DNA of 64,000 bases from Xestospongia bergquistia. Taxonomy: Eukaryota > Porifera > Demospongiae > Haplosclerida > Petrosiidae. Shown here piece by piece: positions 1-12,741 of the stretch (position 1 is its first letter; every line of letters starts with the position of its first letter). The position numbers and the translations under genes were made by a program. The notes under the pieces were generated by a model. The model saw only the letters and a list, made by a program, of their open reading frames with translations, did no database searches and had not been told where the DNA came from. Location: contig OZ014419.1 in assembly GCA_963965975.1 (NCBI GenBank), forward strand, positions 3,809,677 to 3,873,676, read 5' to 3'.

Positions 1-884
1 TGAAATATAAACTCTTCTCTTTATCCCTACCAACTAAGTAATTTTAATATACAACAGACTCTTGTCAATTTATAATAATTATTATTGCTCTGTTATAATA
101 AGTATTTTTCATTTTATAGTAGGACTGTTTTCTACTGGAGATGACCATCAACTAATTGAGAGTTATAAACTGAACAATTTAAATGATACCTTCTTTTAGG
201 ATAAGAGTAGAATTGGTCTGTTTACTGACTGGTCTATTGGAGATGATTATCATACTTCTAGTAAGTTAATAGAAACACTTATGTTAAATAATGTTTTTAC
301 TGTTTGTTCTCTCCTGTTATAATAGTAATTTATTCTACATCAACATGTGATGATCTGGATCTAGTATAGTCCTATGATATACTATTTATGACTAGACTGG
401 AGATGATGTAGTGAAGTTCTCTAATAACTACTCTGTGTAAGATTGAAAATCAAACTGCGCATTTTTATTCTCTAGTTGTTTTTATTCTCTAGTTGCAACA
501 TGTTCTAGTTGAGTGCTGGGAATGATGATAGCTGTATCATAATACTTATACTATGTTATAAGTACGATCACTTTTGTCACTCTAATAGGTTTATGATCTA
601 ATCTACATTAAGTTATGACTACTGTAAGTTGACTTATTAAATAGTAGAATTTTCTACTGAATGAACTATTTAATAGGATGGACAGGTTTAATGATCACTG
701 TAGTGATGATCTGATGTACGAGATGACAAAAGTCAAGTATTACTATTGTTTTCCATGCGGATAAAGAGTTGTAAATCTACCAATTCATCTTGTCCTTTGA
801 GTAAATCTCTTTAGCCAAAGAATTTGTTTAAAGCTTTCGTTATTATCCAGAAAGATCAGAATTACTTTATTACTAGAATTCCTT

Positions 885-1010
885 TATTACTGGCATCTAC
901 AAATGTACTACAGTATTTTTACTGGCATGTAGAATTTTACTTCAGTATTTTTTACTGGCATCTAAAAATTTACCTCAGTACGGCATCTAGAATTTTTCGT
1001 GTCCTGTTCA
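885..1010. repeat. ~34 bp minisatellite, left arm
   Basis: Imperfect tandem units of about 34 bp with the core TTTTTACTGGCATCTA. The same family occurs at 45,720-45,815, 48,230-48,350 and 49,505-49,660, so it lies both in the palindrome and outside it. Confidence 0.75.
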
Positions 1011-1639
1011 TTGGCATCAGGGCTTTTGGTAAGTTTTCATTCATGGTTTGTATCATCCTGGAGGGTTTGAAAGTTAGTGTTTATTGTACACTAGAATTAC
1101 AAGTAATAATTGTTATTGGTGCTCTGTTGTAATAGCTATTTTTCATTTTATACTTGTTCTGTAGTGTAATGATATAATGTTCTAATGGTTGTGTGTTCTA
1201 TAGTAAGAATAATGTTAGAACAAAACAAATTCTGTTACATTTAGTAGGTCTATCAATAAACTTATAAGATTGATGTGATAACAATTGCTAATATACCTAC
1301 TGTAAGTTGAATTATTAAATAGTACAATGTCTACTAAATGAACCTCAATTTTCTATAATAGGATAGAAAGGTTAATGTCACTGGTAATGATGATCTTATG
1401 TACATTAACTGATAACTAATGTAAGTTATCTGTTATAATAATAATTATGGACATTTCTTTACTAAACATGTATTTTAATAATTTTTAGATGGACTTTAGT
1501 CTATTATATAGGCGTATCATTAACTCTATGCGTGACTAGACTGGACTGGAGGTGATGCAGTGATGTTCTCTAATAATCACTCTATGTAAGATTGATCTTT
1601 ATATACCTTTTGTTAAACTTTTCATTCTGTAGTAATGTT

Positions 1640-1775
1640 CAAGTTGAGTGTACTGAGATGTTGGAGATGATGAATGAGACGATGATTGAGATGGTGATGG
1701 AGATGATGGAGATGGAGATGGTGGTGATGGTGACTGTGATGATTGAGATGGTGATGGAGATAATGGTTGTATATG
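1640..1775. repeat. ATG/GAG-rich trinucleotide-like run
   Basis: Runs of ATGGAGATG-type triplets. The apparent methionine/glutamate-rich reading frame is a by-product of the repeat. The mirror copy at 47,455-47,590 differs in length by a few triplets, as expected for slippage. Confidence 0.8.
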
Positions 1776-2189
1776 AATAGTTACACTATATATAGTACAA
1801 TTATAAACTGTTTTGGTCTCCTTTAATTGGTTTATCTACTACTAACACTGTGTGGACATCAATAATTGTTCATGGGTCTGGAAAAATATTCTACATTGCT
1901 GGTTGTGGCTCTTTATCTTGGTTCTTGAGGTTGAGAGTCTTTGTGTGTTGAGTATGGTCAGGGATCAGTTTGTGTGTTGTTGTATATGGACATGATAATG
2001 TAATTATAGGTGGTTGATGAGTCTGGGGTATTAATAGGTGGATTTGGACATGGAAGAACTGTTTGTATGTTATTTTGTCAATACTTTCTAATACTGTATC
2101 CTCTTCCTTGTCTTGTGGTACCTCACATCTCATTCATCTTTGTCTTTTGTGTATCTATATACAAACTAACCTTCTAGGTGTTATTGATG

Positions 2190-2448
2190 TATAATGGTGA
2201 CCCTTTCTCTTGATACTAAACCTGATGTCAGACCTTCCATATTTATTTTAATCCCTTTGTGTGTGTCTGTTACTGTATAATGGTGACCCTTTCTCTTGAT
2301 ACTAAACCTGATGTCAGACCTTCCATATTTATTTTAATCCCTTTGTGTGTGTCTGTTACTGTATAATGGTGACCCTTTCTCTTGATATTAAACCTGATGT
2401 CAGACCCTTCCATATTTATTTTAATCCCTTTGTGTGTGTCTGTTACTG
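2190..2448. repeat. Three tandem 86 bp units
   Basis: The phrase ATAATGGTGACCCTTTCTCT begins near 2,190, 2,276 and 2,362, an 86 bp period, with a partial fourth unit. It is followed to about 2,790 by looser repeats built around TTAACCCCTTGTGTG. Mirror copy at about 46,775-47,037. Confidence 0.9.
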
Positions 2449-3323
2449 TGTCATAATGTTCTATAACTTATGTCTGCCATATTAACTCCCTTTGTGTTGT
2501 GTAATCCTGAATTATTTAAACCCTTGTGTGCGTCATGTAATCCTAAATAATTTAACCCCATCTGTTTTTAATTGTTGACCATTGAGTGTGTTGTGTATTA
2601 ACCCCTTGTGTGTGTCGTATAATGTTGAATTATTTAACCCTCCATTTCATAATTTATCCCTTTATGTGTGCTTTATAATCCTGAATAATTTAACCCCTTC
2701 TGTTTCGTAATTGTTAACCATTGAGTGTGTTGCATATTTACCCCTTATGTGTGCTGTGTAAGCCTGAATTATTTAACTCCCTTTATAATTTTTTGTAAAT
2801 TAATGCTGACATCTCATTGTCATTGTATTACTGGTATCTGGCTTGGTTTTGAAGGTTAGGTTTGTGGTGGTCTGGAAGGGTTACATTTTATTAACTGGTG
2901 TTTGTGAAGTCTAGGCTCTTCTTCTCTTTATCCCTAATAAGTGATATGGACTGTTGTACACTAGAATTATTAAGTAATTTAATATACAACAGACTCTTGT
3001 CAATTTATAATAATTATTATTGCTCTGTTATAATAAATATTTTTCAATTTATAGTAGGACTGTTTTCTACTGGAGATGATCAACTAATTGAGAGTTATAA
3101 ACTCAATAATTTAAATGATACCTTCTTTTAGGATAAGAGTAAAATAGGTCTGTTTACTGACTGGTCTATTGGAGATGATTGTCCTACTTCTAGTAAGTTA
3201 ATAGAAACACTTATATTAAATCAAAGTTTTTACTGTTTGATCTCTTCTATTATAATAGTAATTTATTCTACATAATAGTAATTTATTCTCTAGTTGTTTT
3301 TATTCTCTAGTTGCAACATTGTA

Positions 3324-4749
3324 TTCAATGTCCAATGACAAACCTGTCTCTTCTGTCACTCCAAAAATATCTACTGAGAATCCTTTCAATGGTAAAGACA
3401 TAACTGCTGCTTATTTTCGTAAAAGAAGAATATCCATCAATTCTGTATCAGCTGTTATTTTACAAATTATTATGAACAAAATGATTAAAACAATAGAAAC
3501 AACTTGCCGCAAAGATTCTTCACCTGATGATGTCAAACAAAATAATTTTCAGAATGAATTAGATTCTGGGAACAAAGGAGAGGTTAGCAGAGTAATGAAG
3601 AGTTTGTTCCATGTTGATGAAACCAAGTTACAATTATAGACATTAGTATATACTCAATATGCTATTTCTGTAGGATGGCCCTTCTTTGTTAAAGGATGAA
3701 GAAATTAGCTAGCTGAGGTATTCAATTCTACCAGTAGGTATGCTTAATTTGAAGTCTGTCAACACTGCTGCTGTTACCGGAAGATTAATAAACGTTATGT
3801 TCCGTGCTGATACTGGAGGTGCTATGGGAATGAATATGTTGTCAAAGGTAAACATTTTATGTACTATGCCTGCAATTTTTTAAAAACTTTAGTTGCTTAT
3901 CAATTTTGATAATTATTGTTTAGGGAATTCCTTGAGGTTTCTTCAGAAGCAGTTTCCAGAGTTAGAAGTAGTTAGTCTTAGTGGTAATTAAGACAAGAAA
4001 CCTTCTGCTATTAATTGGATAGAAAGTCGTGTTGTGTGTGATGCAACAATACCTGCTCAAGTAGTTGAAAATGTATGTTAATTTTAATATATGGAATAAC
4101 TCTATTCTTGGGACATCAGGTTCTCAAAACTTCAATAGATGCTCTCGTTGATGTTAATACCAATAAGAACCTTGTGGAGTCAGCAATGGCAGGCTCAATT
4201 GGTGGTTTCAATGCACATGCTGCCAACATAGTTACTGCTACTTTATTGCAACTGGTCAAGTAAGGTTGTGCACTTAGCTTTGTTTGTATGAAGACTTGTG
4301 TGATATATTGTTAGGACCCTGCTTAAGTAGTTGGTAGCTCCAATTGTATCACACTTATGGAGAGAGGAGTGGAGAGAGGAGGACCTTATAATAGAGATTT
4401 ATATATTAGCTGTACTATGCCGCCATTGGAAGTAGGAACTGTAGGAGGAGGTACAAGTAAGCTTATGACAAAAACACGCACTTTTTGTGTGATAGATCTT
4501 AGTGTTCATGGCCCATCCCTCAAAGGATAACCAGGTGACAATGCAGGACGAATTAGCTCGTATCATTTGTGGGACAGTGTTGTATGGTGAACTCTCTCTT
4601 GTTTCTGCTCTTGCTGCATCTCACTTAGTTAAAAGTCATTTAACTTTAAACAGGTAAAGCATGTTTATAGCTATTATGTCATTGTATCTCAATCTCTTGT
4701 TCATAGATCACGTCTTGCTCTTTCGACAATAGAAGATAATGAAAAATAA
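3324..4749 (+). pseudogene. HMG-CoA reductase pseudogene, left-arm copy (catalytic half)
   Basis: HMG-CoA reductase makes mevalonate in the endoplasmic reticulum membrane. Family blocks appear in order: RADTGGAMGMNMLSKG (about 3,800), FPELEVVSLSGN and DKKPSAINW (about 3,955-4,020), [17 protein letters not shown] and [20 protein letters not shown] (4,130-4,240), [29 protein letters not shown] (about 4,400-4,460), [10 protein letters not shown], and HLVKSH with the catalytic-type histidine (about 4,625-4,640). Introns are retained, so it is not a processed copy. It is dead: TAA at 3,989-3,991 replaces the residues before DKKP, a second stop precedes VVGSSNC, and there are frameshifts near GIP/LRF and near TATLL. 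The membrane region is missing; the break at about 3,324 joins unrelated repeat sequence. Confidence 0.93.
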
Positions 4750-4872
4750 TTGTTAATATGATAAATGATGTCTGCATTGTACTATTTTATTTATAACTAT
4801 AAATTTTCTCTCATGGTTCTGTTTTTAATAATACATATCAAACCAATTACTTCTAGATGTCAGGTGTAACAT

Positions 4873-7614
4873 TTAAAAATTACGTCTTCTTTTGTAATAG
4901 GAGGCAACTATACTAATTAAACATCCAGTCATTAATACTATCAAAAGTATGCAAACAAACCAAAAACAGCACTCAATGCTATCACTATAAAATCAACAGA
5001 TAACAAAATGATAACAGTTATTAAACAATCCAACCTTGTGTTTCATTTTGAACAGAGAGAATAGATGGAGATATAGGCGTAACAAGTCCACAATACTCAA
5101 CTAAAGATCTTCAGTCAAGTTGCTTAATTGTCTATACAATAATACTAATATGTGAGTTTAGTTAGTATTACAGTGATATATAGGGATAATGACATAATAA
5201 TAGAAACATTATAGACTTACTAGTTCACTACAAAAATAATTAAAATCTAGTGCATACTTTTGTATTTCATCTAAGGAACAAAGATTATAACAATCAGGAT
5301 GTGAAGTAATTAATGAAAATTATCATTCCATGTTTCATTGTGATAGAGAAATTTCACATAATAGTGACTATAATAATACTCCATGAAATGATAAAAGCAT
5401 GCTAACTGTTTACATACCCATTGTTATAGTACAATTCAATGACAAATGCTGCAGTGTAGGATGGTTGAATACCACTTAAAAATGCTGATACTGTTGTATC
5501 ATGCTGAAAACAATGTCAGATTAGTTACAGCAGAATACAAGGCCAATGTCATTGTTAATAGCTTTTATTTCCATATCAGACAATACTTTATCAGTCCATA
5601 AACCTACGACATCAGTCACATCATATAAATTACACTCCAATCAAAATAGTTATTACCTCCCATTATTTGTTTTTTGGTGAAGGTGTCAGAGAATAAACTA
5701 AATGAAAAGTCAGTATAGGCTTAAAAGACATTAACAAATCTACTGAGAACCAAGGTGGCATTGTCAGATTATAAATATACTAAAAACAAAGTATCTACAT
5801 AATTACAATTGTAATGAGTTTAACATTCACCTCTATAAATAAGCCATCTCTAATACTCCAAGCATTCAAAGTGTCAATCTTTTTCCCAGTGTACTATCCA
5901 AGCTCTAAATAAATCTAATCACTTTAATTGTCAATAAATGTGATGGTTTACTTGATGTTGTTGCTCCATTTCTTTGTATTTTGTAGTGTTTTTATCATTA
6001 TCTCGTAACTTTGTATACTCAGGACAATATGTAGAGTATGCCTTTAATAACTCCAATAAAATAACTTAGTTGTCACATAAAAAATAATACAACAATACAG
6101 AAAAATGCATGGAATACAGGGATGGTACTTTTTAGCCATGTTGTAAGAGCTATGAATATTCTATTTAATGTTTCATTAATTAGATGCAAGAACTTTCACG
6201 AATGCTTGGCTATGTGTGAGGGCTGTCTCTATAGAATTTATAACAGGACAGTCTTATATACCGCATACTTGTCCTTTCTGAGAAGTTGTTTGTTGAAGTA
6301 AATGAGCTATCAATTCCATAGTATTAGTAATCAGATTATCATATATTGTTAATACATTTCAATGCAGTATATAATGCCCAATGCAATCTATAATACCTAG
6401 TGACAATGATTTGGTTTAAAACAAGCAATCAATTTTATCAGTAATGCATACAGTATTTCACTATGAAATCAGTATCTTCTAAAACAGTTTATAGGATGAG
6501 TTTTTTAGTTTATAATCTTGTCTTACAGTCTATAACTAATTTTTTATTGTCAATAGAAAACATTAAATTAACCTTAAACCAACCTTGACTCAGTAATGTA
6601 TTAATGTATTCATCAAAGTGGACTTAGTAAGTGTTGATGTCATTTGGAGGAGGCTTAAAATTAGCTATCATAATGGAAACTTTGGACACATCACATTTAT
6701 TTTTAAAAATTTGCCAATTCTAAATATAAAGGTTTAAAAACATTAGCTTTGGTTTATGGTATGAGACTTTTTATTTGGAAATATACTTCCCATATGATTT
6801 GTTTATGAAAAATAACTTCTTAATTGTTATAAAAAAATTAATTCTAAATTCATATTTTTTTACATCCCACATCATTTTCCGATCTGAAAGGAAGGCAAAT
6901 TGCATTAATTGCATTATGTGGAACATAAAGAAGATACTTACACCAAATACTGAATATAGATTTAACATCCACCCAACAGAAAACTAAACTACACCTTATC
7001 GTCTTCTTTTAGTACAGTATGGACAGGAATAGGCTACCACTATAAATCAGTCTTAAATTTCTACAATAGAAATTACTTATTATGGATGTTAAAATAAAAT
7101 TGTATACTTGTGATTCATCAGGTGGGTACAATCCAGCTAGCAGACTCTCTGCACTCATTAATGTTCTATCTAAATCTGTGCTCCGGATATATACCTTAAT
7201 GTATATTTTTATGTATGAAAAAATCCCTCATTAACTAAATTCACCTGGTTTCTGGAATAATTTTTATACATGTAACCAAATTTAATGTATTTCGACTTCA
7301 ATATACGTCTAAGATTATAAGCTTCTTTCATTCCAATCTATGAAATATGAGAATAGACAGACGGTAATGTATTCAACTTACAGTTGTTAGTTGTCCAAAT
7401 CCTTGAGGCCATGCATCTTCCTGTTATGGGTAAGTTTCAACAGGGCTTCGATCACCATGTTGGAATACCTAATTTGAGACAAAGACTTTTGAAATAAAAT
7501 TCATAAACATTGCATAAATTAATTGACATGTATACTACTTAACACTCTTCTCTCAAAGGCAGTGATGAGACTAAGAATAACCTGGACTGGAGATATATTT
7601 ATTATTGACGACAT
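4873..7614 (-). pseudogene. Histidine acid phosphatase pseudogene, left-arm copy
   Basis: Reverse complement of the right-arm copy at 36,523-39,059, where the domains are described. It is convergent with the HMG-CoA reductase remnant, about 120 bp from its end. It shares the right copy's stop codons (TAA at 7,434-7,436 after ETYP; TAG at 7,034-7,036 inside the block before PIPVHTV) and its changed active-site residue (QHGDR instead of RHGxR). Exons and introns are retained. The HDTT catalytic block lies near 5,490-5,505, and the C-terminal membrane segment with basic tail ends at 4,873. Confidence 0.88.
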
Positions 7615-7689
7615 AGTCAAAGATCCTTAATGAGACATCTTACATGTTCATACCCATAGACAACTACTTATATCATGGTAATTCAAAAA

Positions 7690-8480
7690 ATATATTAATT
7701 GGCATAGATATTGATAAGACTGCTTCTGATACTGTTAAAAACTCAAGTGAGATGTCCCAAGTGCTCACTCCAGCTGTCACTGAAAATCACTACATCATCC
7801 AAGTAGGCTGCTGCAAATTATTCCATACCATGTATATTGTAAAACCTTGTCCATTAATCGTTGAAATGTCGCCGAAGCACCTTGGAGACCAAATAGCATA
7901 AAATTGAACTGAAATAGCAAGAAAGGCGTCACAAATACTGTCTTGGGTCGGCCATCCTTGGCAACAGGAACCTGCCAATAACAACGAGTAAGGTCCAATG
8001 CTGAGATGAATTTGGCCTTGCCAACTTGGTTGATCAGCTCGTCCACTTGGGGCATTGGATATGCATCACCTACCAAGAGTCCGTTCAAATGCTGGTAATC
8101 AACACACAGCTGTAACGATCTGTCCTTCTTCTTTAACAGTACCACTGGAGCACTCCAAGCAATTTCTGGTGAAGCATTTGATCCAACTCTTGTTTCACAG
8201 TGTCTCGATATGAGTGTGGTAGGCAATAAGCCAGCAGTCGTACTGGATTAGCACTTCAAGTGAGAACATGGTGTTCCACCAAATCTGTACGATCAGGAGT
8301 ATTACTAATCACATCACTAAATCTCTGTAACAACTGCATCAGGTCCTCCTGTTGGAATTGGATGAGATTATTTCCAAAAATTGGTTTACCTTTTGACTGT
8401 GTTTTACCACTCTCTGTCCAGGTAGGTTTGTCCTGCTCCCCGTCCAATACTTCTGAACTATATAGAGCACTGCTTGACTG
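7690..8480 (-). pseudogene. Ty3/gypsy reverse transcriptase remnant, inverted copy
   Basis: RT palm and fingers blocks are readable: APVVLLKKKDRSLQLCVDY, DAYPMPQVDELINQVGKAKF, SALDLT (first catalytic Asp), CYWQVPVAKDGRPKTVFVTP, FGLQGASATFQRLMDKVLQ. A frameshift follows and YLDDVVIFS (catalytic Asp pair) lies in another frame near 7,791-7,803. Homology decays to VFNSIRSSL near 7,700. RNase H is absent. Confidence 0.9.
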
Positions 8481-9400
8481 GGCATACCATTCACATAACA
8501 TGTGAATGGTATGCCCACGCGTGTCCACAATATAATTGACTTCTCCCATGCATTAGTTTAACGCATGGGAGAAGGCAATTATCTCATATGGCCCTTGCCA
8601 TTGAGCAAGCAGTTTACTACTGGATGTGTGAAGAAGCACCAGCACTTGCTGTCCTGGCTTAAACTCACAAGTACGAGCATTGCGGTTATACCATTTACGT
8701 TGTCTCTCCTGGGCATTAGATAAATTACTCTTCACCAGCTCTGTCATTTTTGGTAGCTTGTCAGAAATTGAGAGGATATGAGATACCACACTGTGTTCTT
8801 CTCCAGGCCTTCCAGCTTCCCAGGTATTCTTTAGCACATCCAAAGGACCATTCACAGCTCTCCCATACAAAAGTTCAAAAGGAGAGAACCCTGTGGATGC
8901 CTGAGTCACCTCCCGATAAGCAAACAGGAGATTGGCCAACATTTTGTCACAGTCCTTGCCTTCACTTATTGCCGCCTTCTTTAACATGGACTTTAGAGCT
9001 TGATTAAAACAATGCACGAGTGTCTGTTTGAGGAGGGTAGGGGCTTGTTTGTAACTGATGGATGTGAAGCATTTTGTATAATTCTGATTCGAGTTAGATG
9101 TAAAGTTATCCTCTTGGTCTGCGAGAATCTCATATGGATGCCCATCCAATATCTTTACAGTAGACCATCCTTCCAGTAGAATCGTATTCCACTACCAGTT
9201 GTACGATCTGCATAAACTTTATTCCTGACTGTTTCCAAAGATGGGTCAGTCTTCTGTAGTGTCTTCAATACTTCTGAGTCAATCCTTCGAATATGGTTGT
9301 CACCTGATCCTCCACTTCTGTTGTGCTGTTTCTTGTTTGCTCTCTTCATCTTTCTGCTTAATCTTCTCTTCTCTCAAGATTTCCCAAACAAGTCATCATC
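8480..9400 (-). pseudogene. Integrase remnant, inverted copy
   Basis: The basic N-terminal linker is present (to about 9,155), but the HHCC zinc finger and first catalytic aspartate are deleted: sequence around ATTGGATG joins the segment encoding PYEILADQEDNFTS. The second aspartate (ADQ) remains. The third catalytic position reads LVHCFNQ where the family has a glutamate. AYREV..ASTGFSPFELLYGR and the GPY/F-type LLAQWQGPYEII follow. The tail VNYIVDTRGH contains a 35 nt hairpin at 8,481-8,515. Confidence 0.85.
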
Positions 9401-9619
9401 TATCATCGTCATCTAATCTGTCTCTTCACTCTTGTCTTTTTGCTCCTTATTATGATCATCATCCTTTGCTTCGGTTCTCTCTTCCTCTTCATTAATGGGT
9501 ATAATGTCACTCCGTATTTCTCCTCTAATTGTTTCTTCTCAACCTTTTGTTTCTTCTGTTTCCGTACTGCGGCTCTTGTTATTATTCCCATGGTCTTCTC
9601 TGGTTCCCCTACTCCAGAG

Positions 9620-10239
9620 TTCTGTTGAGTTAATGGCTTGGGTAGTTGGGACACATCTGTACCCAATAGTACTCCCACAGGTAAGCGATCTGAGACAGCA
9701 GCCTCAACTTCTATTGGTTTTCCCTCGACTTCCATGTGCACCTTTGCCAAGTGATACAACACTGTGTCCCCAAGTGCACAACACACCGTAGTAGCTTTCC
9801 TTCAAGGAACACCTCTTCAGGTACTAGCTTCGGATGCACTAGAGTCCTTGAGCAACCTGTGTCTAATAAAATATTTTTCACATATTTACCCTCTACTGTC
9901 CCAGATCTCATTATTCCAGACTCCTGCTGATTGCTTTCCATTTGACAAGTCCACTAGCCAGGAAGTAATCATCAGCATACTCTCCAGGCTCCTTGCTTGT
10001 CTTAGGCTTACGCTCCTTCACCCATATACGTACATAAGGAGAGCAGAAAATGTCTTTGGTGACCTCCGTCGAAAATCAGCTTGAGCTTGAGCATTTGCTT
10101 CTTCATCAAGTTCTTCTGTACCATCTACAAAACCCCATAGTTCCTTAGCCAACAGCATATGTCACATCTGGAAATTCAATGTAGTCCAGTTTATGCTATC
10201 TAACTTGTTAATCAACCATTTATCATATACAGCCCTCAT
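9620..10239 (-). pseudogene. gag and aspartic protease remnant, inverted copy
   Basis: The gag portion (10,239 to about 9,945) resembles copia-type gag around LLAKGLWGFVDG. A SCAN/capsid-like stretch (KPKT..EA..YADDYFQAR) follows. The protease has LLDTGCSRTLV with the DTG triad, then, after a frameshift near 9,780, a flap-side stretch ending VGVLLGTDVSQL. Stops and frame changes interrupt both. Confidence 0.8.
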
Positions 10240-10329
10240 TTTGACTCTTGCTAATTCGTGGTCCAAAAAAAGATTATATACAGAGCAGCACAACTACAAA
10301 CCTGGGTCTAGTGTGACGAATTTAGTTGG

Positions 10330-10686
10330 AGACTGGGCTCATAACCTGTTGAAAGTTTTTATATAGTTCTATGGTAAGACTGCAGCTGAGTACACAGCTA
10401 TGTTCTCGTCACAACTAAGTTTAAGTAGAACTTGTATTTAAATGAAATCAATATGGTTAAGAACTAACAATCTGAAGAAAAATCAGGTATTTATAACAGA
10501 AATCAAACAAAGGACAAAGATCAAACTAAATGGACAAAGATAAGGACTATCACAGAAATCATGAATATGAAAGTTTACACACACTTAATTAACACTTAAA
10601 TGATTCAAAGAAATAGACTTACAGATAGACTAATTTACACACAAATGAATACAGATAAACAACCTAAACAATTACCTCTTTCAACA
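10330..10686 (-). repeat. 5' LTR plus primer-binding site, inverted copy
   Basis: The LTR spans 10,347-10,686 (340 bp). In element orientation it starts TGTTGAAAG and ends CTTTCAACA, a perfect 9 bp inverted terminus. GGTTATGAGCCCAG follows at once (10,333-10,346), a candidate primer site resembling the complement of a tRNA-Met anticodon arm. Confidence 0.8.
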
Positions 10687-10871
10687 GCTCAATCATTATT
10701 ACCATGTGACATGACTTGTTACATGAATAAGACATTGTTATACATCATAAATGTGGGCATTAATTAAAATATGAGACCAAAGTGTCTCATAGTCTAATTA
10801 ATTTGTGGTTAAACAGAATTTTGTGTATAATATGTTTAATGAATGAAAGAGTATTTTGTTCTGTCAAGGTA
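10687..10871. repeat. AT-rich tail B of the CT-rich repeat, inverted
   Basis: About 185 bp between the LTR start and the GA-rich block; identical in order to 16,481-16,667, 25,441-25,633 and 32,870-33,056. It is paralogous to tail A (for example 13,131-13,260): both contain AATTAATGCCCA and AATAATGATTGA in the same order. The LTR element inserted just after that second phrase. Confidence 0.75.
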
Positions 10872-12245
10872 CTACAAAAATAAGAGAAGCGAGAGACTCT
10901 GAAAAGAAATAGATAGAGAGACACCGAGTGTGAGAGAGAGACTCCTAATGTGATGGAGAAGAGACAGAGAGCAAGAAAGACTGAGAGATTCTATGAGTGT
11001 GTGTGAGAGAAAAAGAGAAAGAAAAAGAATGAAAGGAACTAAGAGTGTGGGTCTATGAGAGAGAGGAAAAGATAGAGATAGCCTCTGACAGTGATGCTTT
11101 ATGAAAGAGAGAGAGAGAGAGAGAGTGGAAAAAGAAAGAGACAATGAGAGACTCTGAGAGTGTCTGTGTGTGAGAGAGAGAGGGACAGAGAGACAAAGAG
11201 AAAATTAGAGAGAAAGAAGGAGAAATAGAGACTGATAGGGAGACTCCGAGAGAAAGAGAGAGACTCACAGACTGGGGAAGGAGAAGGAGAAAGAGAGAGA
11301 CTGACAGACTCTGAGTGTGTGTTTGTGTGTAAGAGAGATTCTAACAGTGATAAACTATGAGAGAGAGAGTAAGAGAAAGAGAGAGACAGAGAGAAAGAAA
11401 GCCAGACAGAGACTCTGACAGTCTATCTGCATGGATCAGAGAAGGACAAACACACAGAGAGAAAATAAGGGAAAGAGAAAGAGTTATAGAAAATGATAAA
11501 GACAGACATTTCCAAAGTGAGAGAGTGAGAGAGTGATAGAGAGAAAGAGATAATCCTATTGCGAGGAGAGAGACAAGGAGAAAGATTGACAGAATTTAAG
11601 TGTGTGTGTGTATGAATGACAGAGAGACTCTGAGAGTGAAAGACTATGAAGGTGAGACAGATACTCTGAGAGAGAGTAAGGACTTCTGTTGTAAAGGAGG
11701 ATAGAAAAAGAGAAAGAGAGAGAGAGGGAGAAAGCGACTGAGAGACTCTATGAATGTTTCTGTGACAGAGAAAGTGAGAAAGAAAGAGTCACACAATCTG
11801 AGCGTGAATGTGTTAGAGAAAGACTTTATGTGTAATATCTTATGCAAGAAAAAGATACACACATACTAACACAAACAGACAGAGTGAGACTCTAAGAGTG
11901 TGTGTGTTGTGAGTGTATGTGTGTGTGAGAGAGAGAGATATAGAGAATTTGATAAGGAATGTGAGACTCTAAAAGAGAGAGTTCTAAAGTGAGGGAAGGA
12001 GAGACAGGTAGAATCTGTGTTTCTTTGTATGAGAGAGATAGACTTCTAAATTTAGAGAGTGAGAGAGAAAAAGTGAAAGAATTTGATAGTGTATGTCTCT
12101 GTTTAATAGAGAAAGAAAGGGACTCTGAGAGTGATAGACTATGACATAGAGAGAGAGGGATAGGGACTCAGAGAGTGACATAGAGAGAGTGTGAGAAAGG
12201 TGAGAGACTATGAGATAGAAACTCTAACGTATGTTCTCTGAGAGA
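10872..12245. repeat. GA-rich block (inverted CT block B2)
   Basis: Imperfect GAGAGA runs broken by fixed phrases. The order of interruptions matches the reverse complement of 15,103-16,480. Serine/leucine-rich open frames here are artefacts of CT repetition. Confidence 0.9.
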
Positions 12246-12740
12246 GACATTAAGGTTTATAGCCATTTCGTCTAATCCTATTTCGTCTAACAAAATGTAC
12301 AATTGTCCCATATCGTCCAAAAAATAAATTCATTTAAATAACAGTAATTACAAAGATACCCAATGGGTATATGCCTTAAGTTCTTGTAACATATAGTGTC
12401 CTACTTCATGCTTTCCTTAATAGTTTTCAGTCTGTTCTCATGGTTTCTGTACTTTCTTCTTCTTCTTGGAAGCCCTCCTGCAGCCTGCTATCACCTGATG
12501 GATGTACAACGTGAAGTCAGCATCTTCCCTGATCAACTCCACTACTGTCTCTGTTACATTTTGGAGGTGGGAGTGATTCTCATTGCAAGAGACTAGCTGA
12601 TCATGAACGTCAGTGACTGCTCTTCCAGGACAACTTCTGTCTGGACATCTCCAACACATCTATCCATCTGCTGTTCTTCAATTGAGTGTGTACCTATAAC
12701 CTGGTGTATAAGTGACTTAGCTCCTCTTGCTGTTGTAACA
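12246..12740 (-). mobile_element. FLYWCH transposon, inverted copy, cut at the palindrome axis
   Basis: Begins with the 11 bp target duplication AGACATTAAGG (12,246-12,256) and the terminal repeat GCCATTTCGTCTAATCC, then encodes the CWRCPDRSCPGRAVTDVHD finger on the minus strand. It stops at 12,740 inside the element, where it is fused to CT block A. The palindrome break thus lies within this transposon. Confidence 0.85.
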
Positions 12741-12741
12741 T

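Larger units (their letters stand above)
1..3300. repeat. Degenerate repeat field at outer end of palindrome
   Basis: No gene is recognised here. Bases about 1-330 recur directly at about 2,900-3,270, and about 600-720 recurs at about 1,300-1,440. A phrase like ACTGGAGATGAT recurs at many places. Reading frames are short and unlike any family I know. The mirror copy is 46,020-49,223. Confidence 0.7.
7690..10686 (-). mobile_element. Gmr1-like LTR retrotransposon, inverted copy, 3'-truncated
   Basis: Minus-strand order is LTR, primer site, gag, protease, integrase, reverse transcriptase. No RNase H or 3' LTR follows; the RT fades out about 70 bp before the acid phosphatase start. Integrase preceding RT in an otherwise Ty3/gypsy-type pol is the Gmr1-like arrangement. 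This copy has lost about 420 bp covering the integrase zinc finger and first core aspartate. Confidence 0.9.
1..12740. repeat. Left arm of giant inverted repeat
   Basis: Read as reverse complement, this arm follows 14,618-49,223 almost base for base. Position 1 pairs with about 49,223 and position 12,740 with about 14,618. Landmarks pair in order: degenerate repeats, HMG-CoA reductase remnant, acid phosphatase remnant, retroelement, GA/CT block and FLYWCH element. Compared with the right arm it lacks about 1.25 kb (right 44,724-45,976), the piggyBac insertion and two tandem units. Homology runs to base 1, so the arm probably continues outside the window. Confidence 0.95.

Noticed and set aside
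1592-1780. Methionine/glutamate-rich open frame
   Set aside because: It is an ATG/GAG triplet run; its mirror copy differs by repeat slippage and no domain is present.
2190-2790. CRISPR-like direct repeats
   Set aside because: Repeats are contiguous 86 bp units without unique spacers, in a eukaryotic context with introns.
7644-7901. Plus-strand frame opposite the RT and its mirror at 36,236-36,493
   Set aside because: It is antisense to RT YLDD-region sequence and the flank upstream of acid phosphatase; no domain of its own.
10872-12245. Serine/leucine-rich open frames of 60-150 codons across CT/GA blocks
   Set aside because: They are translations of imperfect TCTC repeats, occur in several frames and strands, and start or stop wherever the repeat phase changes.
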